From Halioglobus sp. (GTDB taxonomy: Bacteria; Pseudomonadota; Gammaproteobacteria; Pseudomonadales; Halieaceae): a stretch of DNA of 55,031 bases. A program made the position numbers and the translations under genes. The stretch is taken from positions 1 to 55,031 of the forward strand of contig JAGRIK010000080.1 in the NCBI GenBank assembly GCA_020443325.1, given 5' to 3'. The notes under the pieces were generated by a model that was not told the origin of the DNA, searched no databases, and was given only the letters and a program-made list of their open reading frames with translations. Below are positions 1 through 8,216 of this stretch, in pieces (the first letter of the stretch is position 1; every line of letters starts with the position of its first letter).

Positions 1-72
1 AGAATTTAATCCAAGAAGTTACCCACGTCTGACTTCGAAGATAGCCTGTTCAGTGCTGGATGATAGAGGGGT

Positions 73-178
73 GAAAGCCCGGTATACCCAGTCGGGGGCG
101 TGTGAGGCCATGGATGGCCGAACTCGAGCTGCCATGGAGGGCGCTTTTGCGTCCCCCGACTGGGTATACCGGGCTTTC
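73..178. repeat. Long hairpin repeat, copy 1 (26-bp perfect arms)
   Basis: Positions 73-98 and 153-178 are perfect 26-bp inverted arms around a 54-bp centre. The centre holds nested CCATGG elements and an ACTCGAGCT segment. The centre resembles that of the hairpin at 38237-38334 in layout (CCATGG-type words around a GAGCT core), although the arms differ. This suggests one family of dispersed palindromic elements placed at operon ends. It lies just beyond the 3' end of rlmI and may act as a terminator or transcript-end barrier. No protein is convincingly encoded here. Confidence 0.8.
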
Positions 179-234
179 GCACCTCGGCGATTTAGAGAAA
201 ACAATCAGGAATACACACGACAAACTAGCCTGAT

Positions 235-1416
235 TTAGACCTTACGAAGAAACACCGCCTTCAAGTATTCGGTCTCAGGAATCGCCGGATGAATCGGATG
301 ATCCGCCCCCTGGGCGCCCTGCTCGACCACGCGAACCTGGCAACCCGCACGCACCGCTGCCTGTTGCACGGCGCCCATCAGGTCGGCACGAGACAAATGC
401 ATCGAACAGGAGGCCGAGACGAGCAGGCCACCCGGTGCCAGCAGTTGTAAGCCGAGCTCGTTGATGCGCCGATACGCGGCAATGCCTTTTTTCAGGTCCT
501 TTTTGCGCTGGATAAACGCCGGGGGGTCGAGGATCACCACGTCGTACAGGTTGCCCTCAGCCTGCATCGCCGCCATCAGCTCCGGGGCCGAGCCGCGCCG
601 AGTGGTGACGCGGCCCTGCAGTTGATTGAGCTGCGCATTGGTCTCGACGCCTTCCAGTGCCTGCGCCGAACTGTCCAGGCAGCAGACCGAGGCCGCGCCG
701 AACGCCGCTGCCTGCACGCCCCAGCCGCCGATGTAACTGTAGACATCCAGCACGTTCTTGCCGCCGACCCAGGGGGCGAGGCGCGCCCGCGACATGCGGT
801 GATCGTAGAACCAGCCGGTCTTCTGGCCCTCGTACACGGGTGCGAGGAAGTGCACGCCGTTTTCCTCCAGAGCCACCTGCTGCGGGACGTCGCCGTATAC
901 CACTTCGCTGTCGGTTGGCAGCCCCTGCTCGCGGCGACTGCGACTATCCGCCCGCAACAAAATGCCTGTGGGCGACAGTGTTGCGATAAGTGCCTCCAGC
1001 AGCGGCTCGCGATAGCGTTCCAGGCCGCTGTTGTTGAGCTGCACGACCAGCAGATCGCCGAAGCGATCGACCACCAGCCCGGGAAGCGTGTCGCTATCCC
1101 CGTAGACCAGTCGATAGAAGGGTTTGTCGAATGCCGCCTGCCTGATGGCCAGTGCGGTGTGCAGTCGTGCGGTGAAGAATTCCACGTCCATGGCACACTG
1201 CTCGCCCAGTGCGTAAACCCGCGCGCAAATCAGTGAGTTGGGCTCCATGTAGGCGCTGCCCAGCAGCCTGTCGTTGGTGTTTTTGACAGCGACGAGATCG
1301 CCGGCGGCAAAACCGGCCAGCGGCGAGCGGGCGCTGTCGACTTCGTTGGAGTACACCCACAGGTGTCCGCCGCGCAGCCGGTGATCAGCGCCCTTGCGCA
1401 GGAAAAGATTGTTCAC
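235..1416 (-). CDS. rlmI: 23S rRNA (cytosine-C5) methyltransferase, RlmI family
   Basis: This 393-aa protein matches the RlmI/YccW family, which methylates a cytosine of 23S rRNA (C1962 in E. coli) using S-adenosylmethionine. An N-terminal PUA-like segment (LRGGHLWVYSNEVD) precedes a Rossmann methyltransferase domain with VLDVYSYIGGWG near residue 225 and the DPPAF motif near residue 300. The chosen start is GTG, which gives the usual family N-terminus; no strong Shine-Dalgarno sequence is visible. It lies 24 bp after gcvH on the same strand and is probably co-transcribed with it. Confidence 0.92.
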   Translation of the reverse strand: MNNLFLRKGADHRLRGGHLWVYSNEVDSARSPLAGFAAGDLVAVKNTNDRLLGSAYMEPNSLICARVYALGEQCAMDVEFFTARLHTALAIRQAAFDKPFYRLVYGDSDTLPGLVVDRFGDLLVVQLNNSGLERYREPLLEALIATLSPTGILLRADSRSRREQGLPTDSEVVYGDVPQQVALEENGVHFLAPVYEGQKTGWFYDHRMSRARLAPWVGGKNVLDVYSYIGGWGVQAAAFGAASVCCLDSSAQALEGVETNAQLNQLQGRVTTRRGSAPELMAAMQAEGNLYDVVILDPPAFIQRKKDLKKGIAAYRRINELGLQLLAPGGLLVSASCSMHLSRADLMGAVQQAAVRAGCQVRVVEQGAQGADHPIHPAIPETEYLKAVFLRKV

Positions 1417-1440
1417 GGGGTGCGCCCGAAGCGCGGAACC

Positions 1441-1830
1441 CTATTCGTCGGCACACTGCTGCTGATAATCGTCGGCGGTCAGCAGCGCATCCAGTTCGGT
1501 AAGATCGGAGGGCTGCAGCTTGTAGAACCAGCCTTCGCCATAGGGGTCGGAGTTAACCGTCTCGGGGTCATCTTCCAGCAGCATGTTAATGTCGAGCACT
1601 TCCCCGGTCACCGGCGCGTAAATATCGGATGCCGCCTTGACCGACTCAACCACACCGGCTTCATCGCCAGCCGCCAGTACCACACCCACCTCGGGTGTTT
1701 CCACGAACACCACATCGCCGAGGGCGGCCTGCGCATGATCCGTAATACCGACCGTCACTGTGCCATCCTCTTCCAGGCGCGCCCACTCATGTGTGCTGGC
1801 GTATTTGAGTTCAATCGGCGTGTGGCTCAT
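1441..1830 (-). CDS. gcvH: Glycine cleavage system H protein
   Basis: This 129-aa lipoyl carrier protein shuttles the aminomethyl group between the P, T and L proteins of glycine cleavage. The lipoylation motif [18 protein letters not shown] is intact around residue 65, with the acceptor lysine in ESVKA. The ATG at 1830 gives the family N-terminus; the longer upstream reading is rejected. In E. coli gcvT and gcvP adjoin gcvH next to ubiI-ubiH, but here gcvH stands alone at that position. The partner genes must lie elsewhere, or H serves mainly as a lipoyl relay. Confidence 0.95.
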   Translation of the reverse strand: MSHTPIELKYASTHEWARLEEDGTVTVGITDHAQAALGDVVFVETPEVGVVLAAGDEAGVVESVKAASDIYAPVTGEVLDINMLLEDDPETVNSDPYGEGWFYKLQPSDLTELDALLTADDYQQQCADE

Positions 1831-1906
1831 AGCAGTTCCTCTTGGGGGGGCAGTGCGCTGTTGCATCTGGGGCAACGGGTGCGCCTGTAGGGTGTTTGAG
1901 CGGCCC

Positions 1907-1934
1907 ATTCTAACGGTACAGGGGTGAAAAACAA
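1907..1934 (-). promoter_or_regulatory. Predicted sigma-70 promoter for gcvH
   Basis: On the minus strand, TTGTTT (1934-1929) and TAGAAT (1912-1907) are separated by 16 bp. The gcvH start codon is about 77 bp downstream. The -35 box overlaps the T-tract of the ubiI terminator. No glycine-riboswitch structure was recognised between the promoter and gcvH. Confidence 0.4.
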
Positions 1935-1958
1935 TCTCCGGAGCACGCTTTGCTCCGG
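1927..1958 (-). terminator. Rho-independent terminator after ubiI
   Basis: An 8-bp perfect stem, CCGGAGCA/TGCTCCGG (1938-1945 and 1951-1958), encloses a 5-nt loop. On the minus strand it is followed by a T-rich run (TTGTTTTT). It sits directly after the ubiI stop codon and separates the ubi-pepP operon from gcvH. Confidence 0.75.
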
Positions 1959-1964
1959 CGGGGC

Positions 1965-3182
1965 TTACCCCAGGCCCATCGCGTGGCGCATCAATTGCCG
2001 CTTTATCGGCGGCAGGGTATCGATCTGCCGCATACCGACGTTGCGCAACCAGCGCAGGGGCAGCGACTGTTGTTCAAACAGCCGCTTGAAACCATCCATC
2101 GCGGACATCATCACGAGGTTCTCTCCCTTGCGACGTCGCTGGTAACGACGCAGTAGTTCCAGCTGTCCGGGGCGAACGCCGCTGCGCCTGCCCGCGGTAA
2201 TTTCTTCGGCCAGCACAGCCACGTCCTGCAAGCCCAGGTTGATTCCCTGGCCGGCCAGCGGGTGAATGGTGTGCGCGGCATCCGCCACCAGCGCGACCCC
2301 CGGCTGCACGTAGTCCACCGCATGACGCTGGCGCAGCGGGTGGGCGTATCGCCTGGAGCTCGCCAGTATTGCCCCGAGCCGCGCTTCGCTGGCGCGCTCC
2401 AGTTCGGCGCAAAACGCTGCGTCATCCAGCGCCAGTACCGCGTCTACCTTGTCCTCCTGCAAAGACCACACGATGGAGCAGTAGTGGTGATCCTCACTCC
2501 CCGGCAGCGGCAGCAGCGCCAGCGGGCCGCTGGGCATAAACCGCTGCCAGGCTGTTCTCTCATGCGGGCGCTCTACCTCTACAGTCGCGACGATGGCGCG
2601 GTGACCGTAATCCCATTCACGGCAGGTAAAGCCCATCATCTCCCGCACGCGGGACATCGCGCCATCGGCAGCCACCAGCAAATCCGCTTCCAGGCACTCA
2701 CCCCCTTCCAGCTCCAGGGACATACCCGAGGACGCGAGCCGCGTGCACGACTGGAGCACAGCGGGACTCAACACACTGATATCGGTCGCACGGTTCACCC
2801 TCGCGAGCAGCGCGTGGACTATTGCGCGGTTTTCTACGATATGGCCCAGCTCGGTAGCGCCGACCTCGGCCCGGTCGAACTCGATCTGGCCGGTACCTTC
2901 AGCGTCCCACACCGTCATATGGTGATAGGCGCAGTGCCGGTACTGTGCAATGGCCTCCCACGCGCCCAGCTGTTGCAGGAATTCGCTGGAGCGCGGCGTC
3001 AGCGCGCTGACCCTCGGGTCAAAGTCACCCAGGTTCGTGCCTTGCGGCAACGTGCGCTCACCCAGTGGCTGCGCCTCGACCAGCGCGATGCGAAGTCCCG
3101 CGCCACTGAGTGCAACGGCCAGCGAGGCCCCGGCGATACCGGCGCCTACGATCACCACATCGAAGCGTCGGGGATCAGCCAT
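1965..3182 (-). CDS. ubiI: Ubiquinone biosynthesis FAD-dependent hydroxylase, UbiI/VisC type
   Basis: A 405-aa flavoprotein monooxygenase of the UbiH/UbiF/UbiI family, expected to hydroxylate the ubiquinone precursor ring (C5 for UbiI). The N-terminal FAD site is [16 protein letters not shown]. The second FAD signature [18 protein letters not shown] lies near residue 300. The ATG at 3182 overlaps the ubiH stop codon by 8 bp, indicating translational coupling. Order and orientation match pepP-ubiH-ubiI of gammaproteobacteria. The exact ring position is inferred from gene order, since UbiI, UbiH and UbiF are close paralogues. Confidence 0.88.
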   Translation of the reverse strand: MADPRRFDVVIVGAGIAGASLAVALSGAGLRIALVEAQPLGERTLPQGTNLGDFDPRVSALTPRSSEFLQQLGAWEAIAQYRHCAYHHMTVWDAEGTGQIEFDRAEVGATELGHIVENRAIVHALLARVNRATDISVLSPAVLQSCTRLASSGMSLELEGGECLEADLLVAADGAMSRVREMMGFTCREWDYGHRAIVATVEVERPHERTAWQRFMPSGPLALLPLPGSEDHHYCSIVWSLQEDKVDAVLALDDAAFCAELERASEARLGAILASSRRYAHPLRQRHAVDYVQPGVALVADAAHTIHPLAGQGINLGLQDVAVLAEEITAGRRSGVRPGQLELLRRYQRRRKGENLVMMSAMDGFKRLFEQQSLPLRWLRNVGMRQIDTLPPIKRQLMRHAMGLG

Positions 3183-4422
3183 TCGCCTGCCCCCCTGTGG
3201 CGGAGACACCGGCCGCATGACGCACAAATTCACGCTTCAGGCCAGGCAGGAAATCCAGGCCGGACAGCGCGAGGTCGCGGCCCATTCCCAGCAGCGGGTC
3301 GGCGTGCATAAAAAGTGCCGGCACGCGATCACTGAAGGCTATCGTTCTTTCCTGGTCCGGCTGCTGTCGCCGCTGGTAGCGCTGTAACAGCCCCAGGTCG
3401 CCCGGGGGCAAGCCCTCGCCAATGCCCTGCGCGAGCACGCGACCGAGCTCGGCCACGTCCCTCAGTGCCAGGTTAAAGCCCTGCCCCGCGACCGGGTGCA
3501 GCGCGTGGGCGGCGTTACCCATAACCACGACGCCCTGGCGCACCTGCTCGCTCGATTGCACGAGCGACAGCGGGTACTCGTGGCGCTCACCGACCTGCAA
3601 CAACCTGCCCAGCCGATAGCCAAACCGTTGTTGCAACGTCTGCAGGAATTCCTCATCAGGACAACTGCTTAAATGACGTGCGCGCTCGGGGGGCAGGGTC
3701 CAGACGAGGGCACCGCGCTGCTCACCGGCGCGGGCCGGCAACAGCGGTAACACCGCCAGCGGCCCCTCATCGGTAAAGCGCTCGTAGGCGCAGCCGCGGT
3801 GCGGCTCGGCGAATGCAATGTTCGCCACCAGCGCGTGCTGCTGGTAAGGCTTTTCCTGCACGGCGACCCCAAGGTAATCGCGCAAACCTGAGCTGGCGCC
3901 ATCGGCCACCAGCAGCAGGCCCGCCGCGATTTCAGGCGACTCACCCTCCAGTTGCAGGCTGACACCCGCGCCCCGGGGCGTTGCGCCAACGACCTTTGCG
4001 GGACTGCGTATCTCCACACGGCCGGTCGCGTGCAATTGCCGGATTAACGTGTTTCCCAGCCAGCTGTTCTCGACGACATAGCCCAGCGCCGACCAGTTGT
4101 GCTCGCTGGCGCGCAGCAGTGTGCTGCCGAAGCGCCCCCGGCTGGAGACATGAATACTCTCAATCGGACAGAGCCACTGGCACAGATCGTCCCACACCTG
4201 CATCTGCTCGTAGATCAGGCGCGAGCTGTAACTCAATGCGGTGGACCGGGCATCAAACGCGGGATGGTAATCCGGCGCCTGGCCCGGCGTCGGCGCCGGT
4301 ATTGGAAACCCCTCGACCAGCAGGACCGACGTTTCTGGCGGCAGCACTGCGCCCAGTTGCAGTGCCAGGCTGATTCCCACCATGCCGCCACCGGCGATGA
4401 CAATGTCGAAAGAATCAGGCAT
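3175..4422 (-). CDS. ubiH: 2-octaprenyl-6-methoxyphenol hydroxylase, UbiH
   Basis: A 415-aa FAD monooxygenase of the same family as its downstream neighbour. The FAD-binding start IVIAGGGMVGISLALQLG is followed near residue 300 by MGNAAHALHPVAGQGFNLAL. The Asn in GNAAH, where related enzymes have Asp, is also usual for UbiH. Only 3 bp separate it from pepP and it overlaps ubiI, so the four genes ygfB-pepP-ubiH-ubiI form one minus-strand operon for ubiquinone synthesis plus a peptidase. Confidence 0.9.
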   Translation of the reverse strand: MPDSFDIVIAGGGMVGISLALQLGAVLPPETSVLLVEGFPIPAPTPGQAPDYHPAFDARSTALSYSSRLIYEQMQVWDDLCQWLCPIESIHVSSRGRFGSTLLRASEHNWSALGYVVENSWLGNTLIRQLHATGRVEIRSPAKVVGATPRGAGVSLQLEGESPEIAAGLLLVADGASSGLRDYLGVAVQEKPYQQHALVANIAFAEPHRGCAYERFTDEGPLAVLPLLPARAGEQRGALVWTLPPERARHLSSCPDEEFLQTLQQRFGYRLGRLLQVGERHEYPLSLVQSSEQVRQGVVVMGNAAHALHPVAGQGFNLALRDVAELGRVLAQGIGEGLPPGDLGLLQRYQRRQQPDQERTIAFSDRVPALFMHADPLLGMGRDLALSGLDFLPGLKREFVRHAAGVSATGGQANG

Positions 4423-4425
4423 ACA

Positions 4426-5739
4426 TCACCCCGCCATCAGCGCTTCTATTTCATCAACGGTTTTCGGGACACCGGAAGAAATCACATCGCAACCCTTGTC
4501 TGTTACCACTACATCGTCCTCTATCCGAATCCCTATGCCGCGCCACTGTTTCGGGACTTTCGTATTGTCCGCAGCGATATAGAGGCCCGGTTCCACCGTC
4601 ATCACCATCCCGCGCTCCAGCATGCGCCACTCACTTCCCACGCGATAGTCGCCGACATCGTGCACATCCAGGCCCAGCCAGTGGCCCACGCGGTGCATGT
4701 AAAATGCCCGGTAGGCTTCACGCTTGATCAGCGTGGCCACTCGGCCCTTGAGCAAACCCAGTTCCACCAGCCCTTCGGTAAACACCCTGACGCTGGCGTC
4801 ATGCGGCTGGTTCCAGTGGTTGCCGGGTTTGATCTCGGCAATCGCGGCCAACTGCGCCTTCAGTACCAGTTCGTAAAGTGCGCGCTGTTCGGCGCTGAAG
4901 CGACCACTCACCGGAAAGGTGCGCGTGACATCGGAGGCGTAGTACTCCAGTTCACAACCGGCATCGATCAGCACCAGGTCGCCATCGCGCAGCTTGTCGC
5001 TGTTGTCAATATAGTGCATGACGCAGGCGTTGTGGCCACCGCCAACAATGCTGGGATACGCGGGAAAGCGCGCACCGGAACTTGCAAATTCATGCTGTAT
5101 TTCAGCTTCAAGTTGATATTCATACAACCCAGGCCGACAGTGCTTCATTGCCCGGCAGTGAGCGCGCGCGGTAATGTCGGCGGCACTTCGCAGCAGGCGC
5201 AGCTCAGCGGCACTTTTATACAGACGCAACTCGTGCAGCATATGGTTAAGATCGGTGAATTCACCCGGGGGAGTGGCGCCCGACGCCTCTTTTCCGCGGA
5301 TACTGTTGACCCAATCCATGATCTGCCGATCGAATTCAGTGCTGCGGCCCATGGAGTAGTAGACCCGCTCCCGACCCTCGAGTAAGCCCGGAAGAATGTC
5401 GTCGATATCGCCGATGGGAAAGGCGTCATCGGCGGCGTATTGCTCACAGACACCCTCGGGCCCGGCTCTGTGGCCGTGCCATAATTCCATGTCGGGGTCG
5501 CGCTCACGGCAAAAGATCACGAACTGCCCGTGGCGCCGACCCGGCAACAGGATCAGGACGGCATCCGGCTCGACAAATCCAGACAAATAGTAAAAATCGC
5601 TGTCCTGGCGAAACGGGTAACCGGTGTCTCTACTCCTGACCTGCTCGCGCGCCGAAGGAATGATGGCGATACTGTTGGGACCCATCAGCGCCATGAGGTT
5701 TTTCCGGCGGCGTGCAAACTCAGTCTTGCTGATACTCAT
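4426..5739 (-). CDS. pepP: Xaa-Pro aminopeptidase
   Basis: A 437-aa metallopeptidase of the pita-bread fold (M24B), which removes N-terminal residues preceding proline. The five metal ligands are visible: two Asp in IDAGCELEYYASDVTRTF, His in HRVGHWLGLDVHD, Glu in EPGLYI and Glu in RIEDDV. The N-terminal aminopeptidase-P domain fills residues 1-170. Length and placement between ygfB and ubiH match the conserved gammaproteobacterial cluster. Confidence 0.95.
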   Translation of the reverse strand: MSISKTEFARRRKNLMALMGPNSIAIIPSAREQVRSRDTGYPFRQDSDFYYLSGFVEPDAVLILLPGRRHGQFVIFCRERDPDMELWHGHRAGPEGVCEQYAADDAFPIGDIDDILPGLLEGRERVYYSMGRSTEFDRQIMDWVNSIRGKEASGATPPGEFTDLNHMLHELRLYKSAAELRLLRSAADITARAHCRAMKHCRPGLYEYQLEAEIQHEFASSGARFPAYPSIVGGGHNACVMHYIDNSDKLRDGDLVLIDAGCELEYYASDVTRTFPVSGRFSAEQRALYELVLKAQLAAIAEIKPGNHWNQPHDASVRVFTEGLVELGLLKGRVATLIKREAYRAFYMHRVGHWLGLDVHDVGDYRVGSEWRMLERGMVMTVEPGLYIAADNTKVPKQWRGIGIRIEDDVVVTDKGCDVISSGVPKTVDEIEALMAG

Positions 5740-5792
5740 GTGTTATAGCCTGTGTCGGCGCGGCAGCGGGAGATTACCACATCGACAACACA

Positions 5793-6398
5793 CTAGTGCA
5801 GGCGCCGGGGCGTTTCATCGGATATCCCCCGAGCGGAGACTGTCGCACTGCTATCCATAAAAATATTCACTACCGCCACCCGCAGATACTCTACCAGTTC
5901 GCTGAAGTTGTCCTCGGCATCATCATCCGATTCATCCGGCCCGGCCTCTGCCTGTGCCATCGCGGCAATATCCCGAAGCACCTCGCCGGCCTCGTCGGAC
6001 AGTGACCCGCTGGGTGCATCTTCTCCCGCCAGGCGGTAGGCGAACCCGGCCAGAAACCCCTCACACCAGTTGGCCAGTGCTGTGGTTCTCAGGACAATCT
6101 CCTCGTCATCGTCTGGCAACAGCGGGTGGAAGGAAAACTCATCGTCCTCCAATGCCGCAGCCGTCACCTCGTAGAGTTGCATCGTGCGGCTGGCCAACTC
6201 CCCGTAGACGTCCAGGTGCAGCGCCTGGGCCAGGGCATCCAGGCCGTATTCAGGCTCCCGCGGCGCACCGGCACTGAGCAGCCCGCTGAGGCACCCGTGC
6301 AGCTGCGAGGGCGAGGCCTGCACCCCCTGATCCAGCAGGTAATCGGCAAATTCGTCGAAGCCGAAGACCCCAACCTCATCAGAAAACTGGTCATGCAT
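5793..6398 (-). CDS. ygfB: YgfB/UPF0149 family protein
   Basis: A 201-aa acidic protein of the YecA/YgfB (UPF0149) family. Family hallmarks include LHGCLSGLL near residue 35 and ANWCEGFLAGFAY near residue 108. YgfB is a helical protein of uncertain biochemical role in most species; in Pseudomonas it has been linked to ampC-related regulation. It heads the minus-strand operon to pepP and is divergent from the zapB-like/zapA pair. Confidence 0.9.
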   Translation of the reverse strand: MHDQFSDEVGVFGFDEFADYLLDQGVQASPSQLHGCLSGLLSAGAPREPEYGLDALAQALHLDVYGELASRTMQLYEVTAAALEDDEFSFHPLLPDDDEEIVLRTTALANWCEGFLAGFAYRLAGEDAPSGSLSDEAGEVLRDIAAMAQAEAGPDESDDDAEDNFSELVEYLRVAVVNIFMDSSATVSARGISDETPRRLH

Positions 6399-6476
6399 GC
6401 GGTGTTCTCCCTTGCTGGCCGCGCCTTTGCCTGCAAAAGGATTGGCAGGCTATTGATATCTATGAATTTTGTCTCG

Positions 6477-6505
6477 TTGACCTAGCAGTCACGCGCTACT
6501 ATAGT
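6477..6505 (+). promoter_or_regulatory. Predicted sigma-70 promoter of zapB-like/zapA
   Basis: TTGACC (6477-6482) and TATAGT (6500-6505) are separated by exactly 17 bp, a near-consensus sigma-70 promoter. It lies about 30 bp upstream of the first start codon and points away from ygfB. Confidence 0.75.
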
Positions 6506-6538
6506 GTGCTTCGAGAATAACTACCCCAGTATACCCTC

Positions 6539-6739
6539 ATGGCTGACAACCCACTCAAAGACCTGGAAAATAAGATCGACGAACTTATCTCGCTTTGCGA
6601 GGAGTTGAACCGCGAAAACAGCGGGCTCAAAACAGAGTTAGCCGGCTGGCGCGATGAGCGCAAAGACCTGTTGGACAAGAATGAACTGGCGCGCTCTAAA
6701 GTCGAAGCCATGATCGATCGCCTGCGGACAATGGAGTAA
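6539..6739 (+). CDS. ZapB-like small coiled-coil protein (TIGR02449 type)
   Basis: A 66-aa, highly charged helix that reads as a continuous coiled coil with heptads from LKDLENKIDEL through LRTME. It matches the TIGR02449-type family encoded just before zapA in Pseudomonas-like genomes and resembles ZapB. A role in the Z-ring with ZapA is inferred from position and coiled-coil nature. Its stop codon is 5 bp from the GTG start of zapA. Confidence 0.82.
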   Translation: MADNPLKDLENKIDELISLCEELNRENSGLKTELAGWRDERKDLLDKNELARSKVEAMIDRLRTME

Positions 6740-6744
6740 CAAGT

Positions 6745-7056
6745 GTGAGCCCCGCCAACACCGTAACCGTCAAAATTCTCGACAAAGATTACCAGGTCGC
6801 CTGCCCCGAAGAGCAGGAGGCCGAACTGGTGGTCTCCGCCAAATACCTCGACAAGCAAATGCGCGGTATCCGCGACTCGGGTAAAGTCATCGGGCTGGAA
6901 CGCATTGCAGTGATGGCGGCGCTTAACATCAGTTACGAATTATTACAGGCTTCCTCCCAAAGCGAGTCTGACGCCGCCGGCGGCGACTCCCTCAAGCGCC
7001 TGAACCGCAAGCTGGATGACGCGCTGCACGACCTGCGGCAACTCGAAATAGGCTAG
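6745..7056 (+). CDS. zapA: Cell division protein ZapA
   Basis: A 103-aa ZapA homologue, which promotes FtsZ protofilament bundling. The N-terminal head VTVKILDKDYQVACPEEQEAEL and the following helix ending in a C-terminal coiled coil (LKRLNRKLDDALHDLRQLE) are typical. Translation starts at GTG, directly after the zapB-like stop. The next element is 6S RNA, as in most gammaproteobacteria. Confidence 0.93.
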   Translation: MSPANTVTVKILDKDYQVACPEEQEAELVVSAKYLDKQMRGIRDSGKVIGLERIAVMAALNISYELLQASSQSESDAAGGDSLKRLNRKLDDALHDLRQLEIG

Positions 7057-7138
7057 CACGTCACAGTTTGTGAACTCTGTTCAATAAGATTGTTGCAAAT
7101 AACGCGCCCTGGCTCCGACATCTGGGCTATAATCAATC

Positions 7139-7318
7139 CGGGTCCCTGGTGTATTCGCCAGACTTACAGTCCTCGAGCCGATATTTTTTACCCGGGGGCT
7201 TCTCGCTTCTGCTGGTGTGCAAGTCCGGTTCGGCCGGAAAGCCTTATGCAGTTCAGGAGTCACCACCTTGAACCATCGGGTTCAAGGGCAGTTCTGTCAG
7301 CGGTACTCCGGGAACCCC
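7139..7318 (+). ncRNA. ssrS: 6S RNA
   Basis: 6S RNA binds the sigma-70 holoenzyme and reshapes transcription in stationary phase. The conserved E. coli-like blocks are present: GAGCCGATATTT, TCGGCCGGAAAGCCTTA and the CACCTTGAACCATCGGGTTC region. A terminal stem pairs GGGTCCC near 7139 with GGGAACCC near 7309. A TATAAT box at 7129-7134 would place the 5' end near 7141; no good -35 box is seen. The gene lies between zapA and ygfA, its standard position. Exact ends are estimates. Confidence 0.93.
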
Positions 7319-7327
7319 TTTATCTTT

Positions 7328-7909
7328 ATGACTGATTCCTCATCCAGCAAAGCTGCCTTGCGCAGCGCTCTGCGACAGCGACGACAATCACTCAGCCTGG
7401 CCGCGCAGGACGCCGCCGCGCAAGCCGTTTCCCAATCAGCACTGTCACTACCCGCCTGGGCAGGCGCGCAACGAATCGCCGTGTATCATGCCAGGGATGG
7501 TGAAATTGACACCGCGTCACTAGCAGCCGCTGCTCGAAGCCACAACAAGCAAGTGTTCCTGCCGGCCCTCAACGACGACAATACGCTGTTCTTTGCGCGC
7601 TGGAACACAGACGACACTCCATCCATTAATCGCTACAACATACCTGAGCCCCCCATCGGGGCAGATCAATGCCCGGCGCAGGAGCTCGACATTATTTTTC
7701 TTCCCGTGGTGGGATGGGACAAGCGCGGTGGGCGGCTGGGCATGGGCGGGGGGTATTACGATCGGACGCTATCGGGCGTCAGCGGGCCGCTGCTGGTCGG
7801 GCTGGCACACGGGGTTCAACAGGTAGAGCACATCCCGCGGGAGAGCTGGGATATCGGCCTTGACTATATTGTTACAGAAACCGGCCTGCACCACTGCCGG
7901 GAGGACTAG
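7328..7909 (+). CDS. ygfA: 5-formyltetrahydrofolate cyclo-ligase
   Basis: A 193-aa enzyme of the MTHFS family, converting 5-formyl-THF to 5,10-methenyl-THF with ATP. The N-terminal K-x(2)-LR-x(3)-R region and the C-terminal GGRLGMGGGYYDRTL motif near residue 140 are diagnostic. The ATG at 7328 follows the 6S RNA 3' end by about 10 nt. In other gammaproteobacteria ssrS and ygfA are read as one transcript, and this spacing fits. Confidence 0.95.
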   Translation: MTDSSSSKAALRSALRQRRQSLSLAAQDAAAQAVSQSALSLPAWAGAQRIAVYHARDGEIDTASLAAAARSHNKQVFLPALNDDNTLFFARWNTDDTPSINRYNIPEPPIGADQCPAQELDIIFLPVVGWDKRGGRLGMGGGYYDRTLSGVSGPLLVGLAHGVQQVEHIPRESWDIGLDYIVTETGLHHCRED

Positions 7910-8055
7910 TAGTCCGTGAACAGCACGCCCGCTTGCAGCTCGGATGCCGGATCCGCCACCGAATGATTTGAAGTCAGTGGCAGGAACAGTGTCACCAGCA
8001 CGCCCAAAACAAAGGCCGCTGCCAGTATCAGCACGATATCAGGTTTACGCTTCAA
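7906..8055 (-). CDS. Small single-span membrane protein (hypothetical)
   Basis: A 49-aa ORF beginning at TTG: a short basic N-terminus (MKRKPD), one hydrophobic helix (IVLILAAAFVLGVLVTLF) and a polar tail ending FTDY. An in-frame TGA lies just upstream, so TTG is the only usual start. A GAGAG run precedes it. Its stop codon overlaps the ygfA stop on the other strand, so the two genes converge tail to tail. The clean positive-inside membrane profile supports a real gene, but function is unknown. Confidence 0.5.
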   Translation of the reverse strand: MKRKPDIVLILAAAFVLGVLVTLFLPLTSNHSVADPASELQAGVLFTDY

Positions 8056-8180
8056 TGATTTCTCTCAATACTCAAAAATAAAGGTGGGTCCGCTTCAGAA
8101 ACCGACACCCTGTCCCGTTGCAACAGTTTTTATATTTGGCCTGCTTTCGAATCGCGGCGATGGTAGCCTAACACGAAACA

Positions 8181-8208
8181 AAAGAAAAGCCCCGCAAGCC
8201 GCGCGGGG
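8181..8208 (-). terminator. Rho-independent terminator after ilvA
   Basis: On the minus strand, CCCCGC (8208-8203) pairs with GCGGGG (8195-8190) across a 7-nt loop. It is followed by TTTTCTTTT. It lies just past the ilvA stop codon. Confidence 0.85.
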
Positions 8209-8216
8209 ACTGGTTT

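Noticed and set aside
622-1236. Long plus-strand ORFs over rlmI, ubiI and similar genes
   Set aside because: Shadow frames in high-GC genes; products show no family pattern while the opposite strand encodes complete enzymes.
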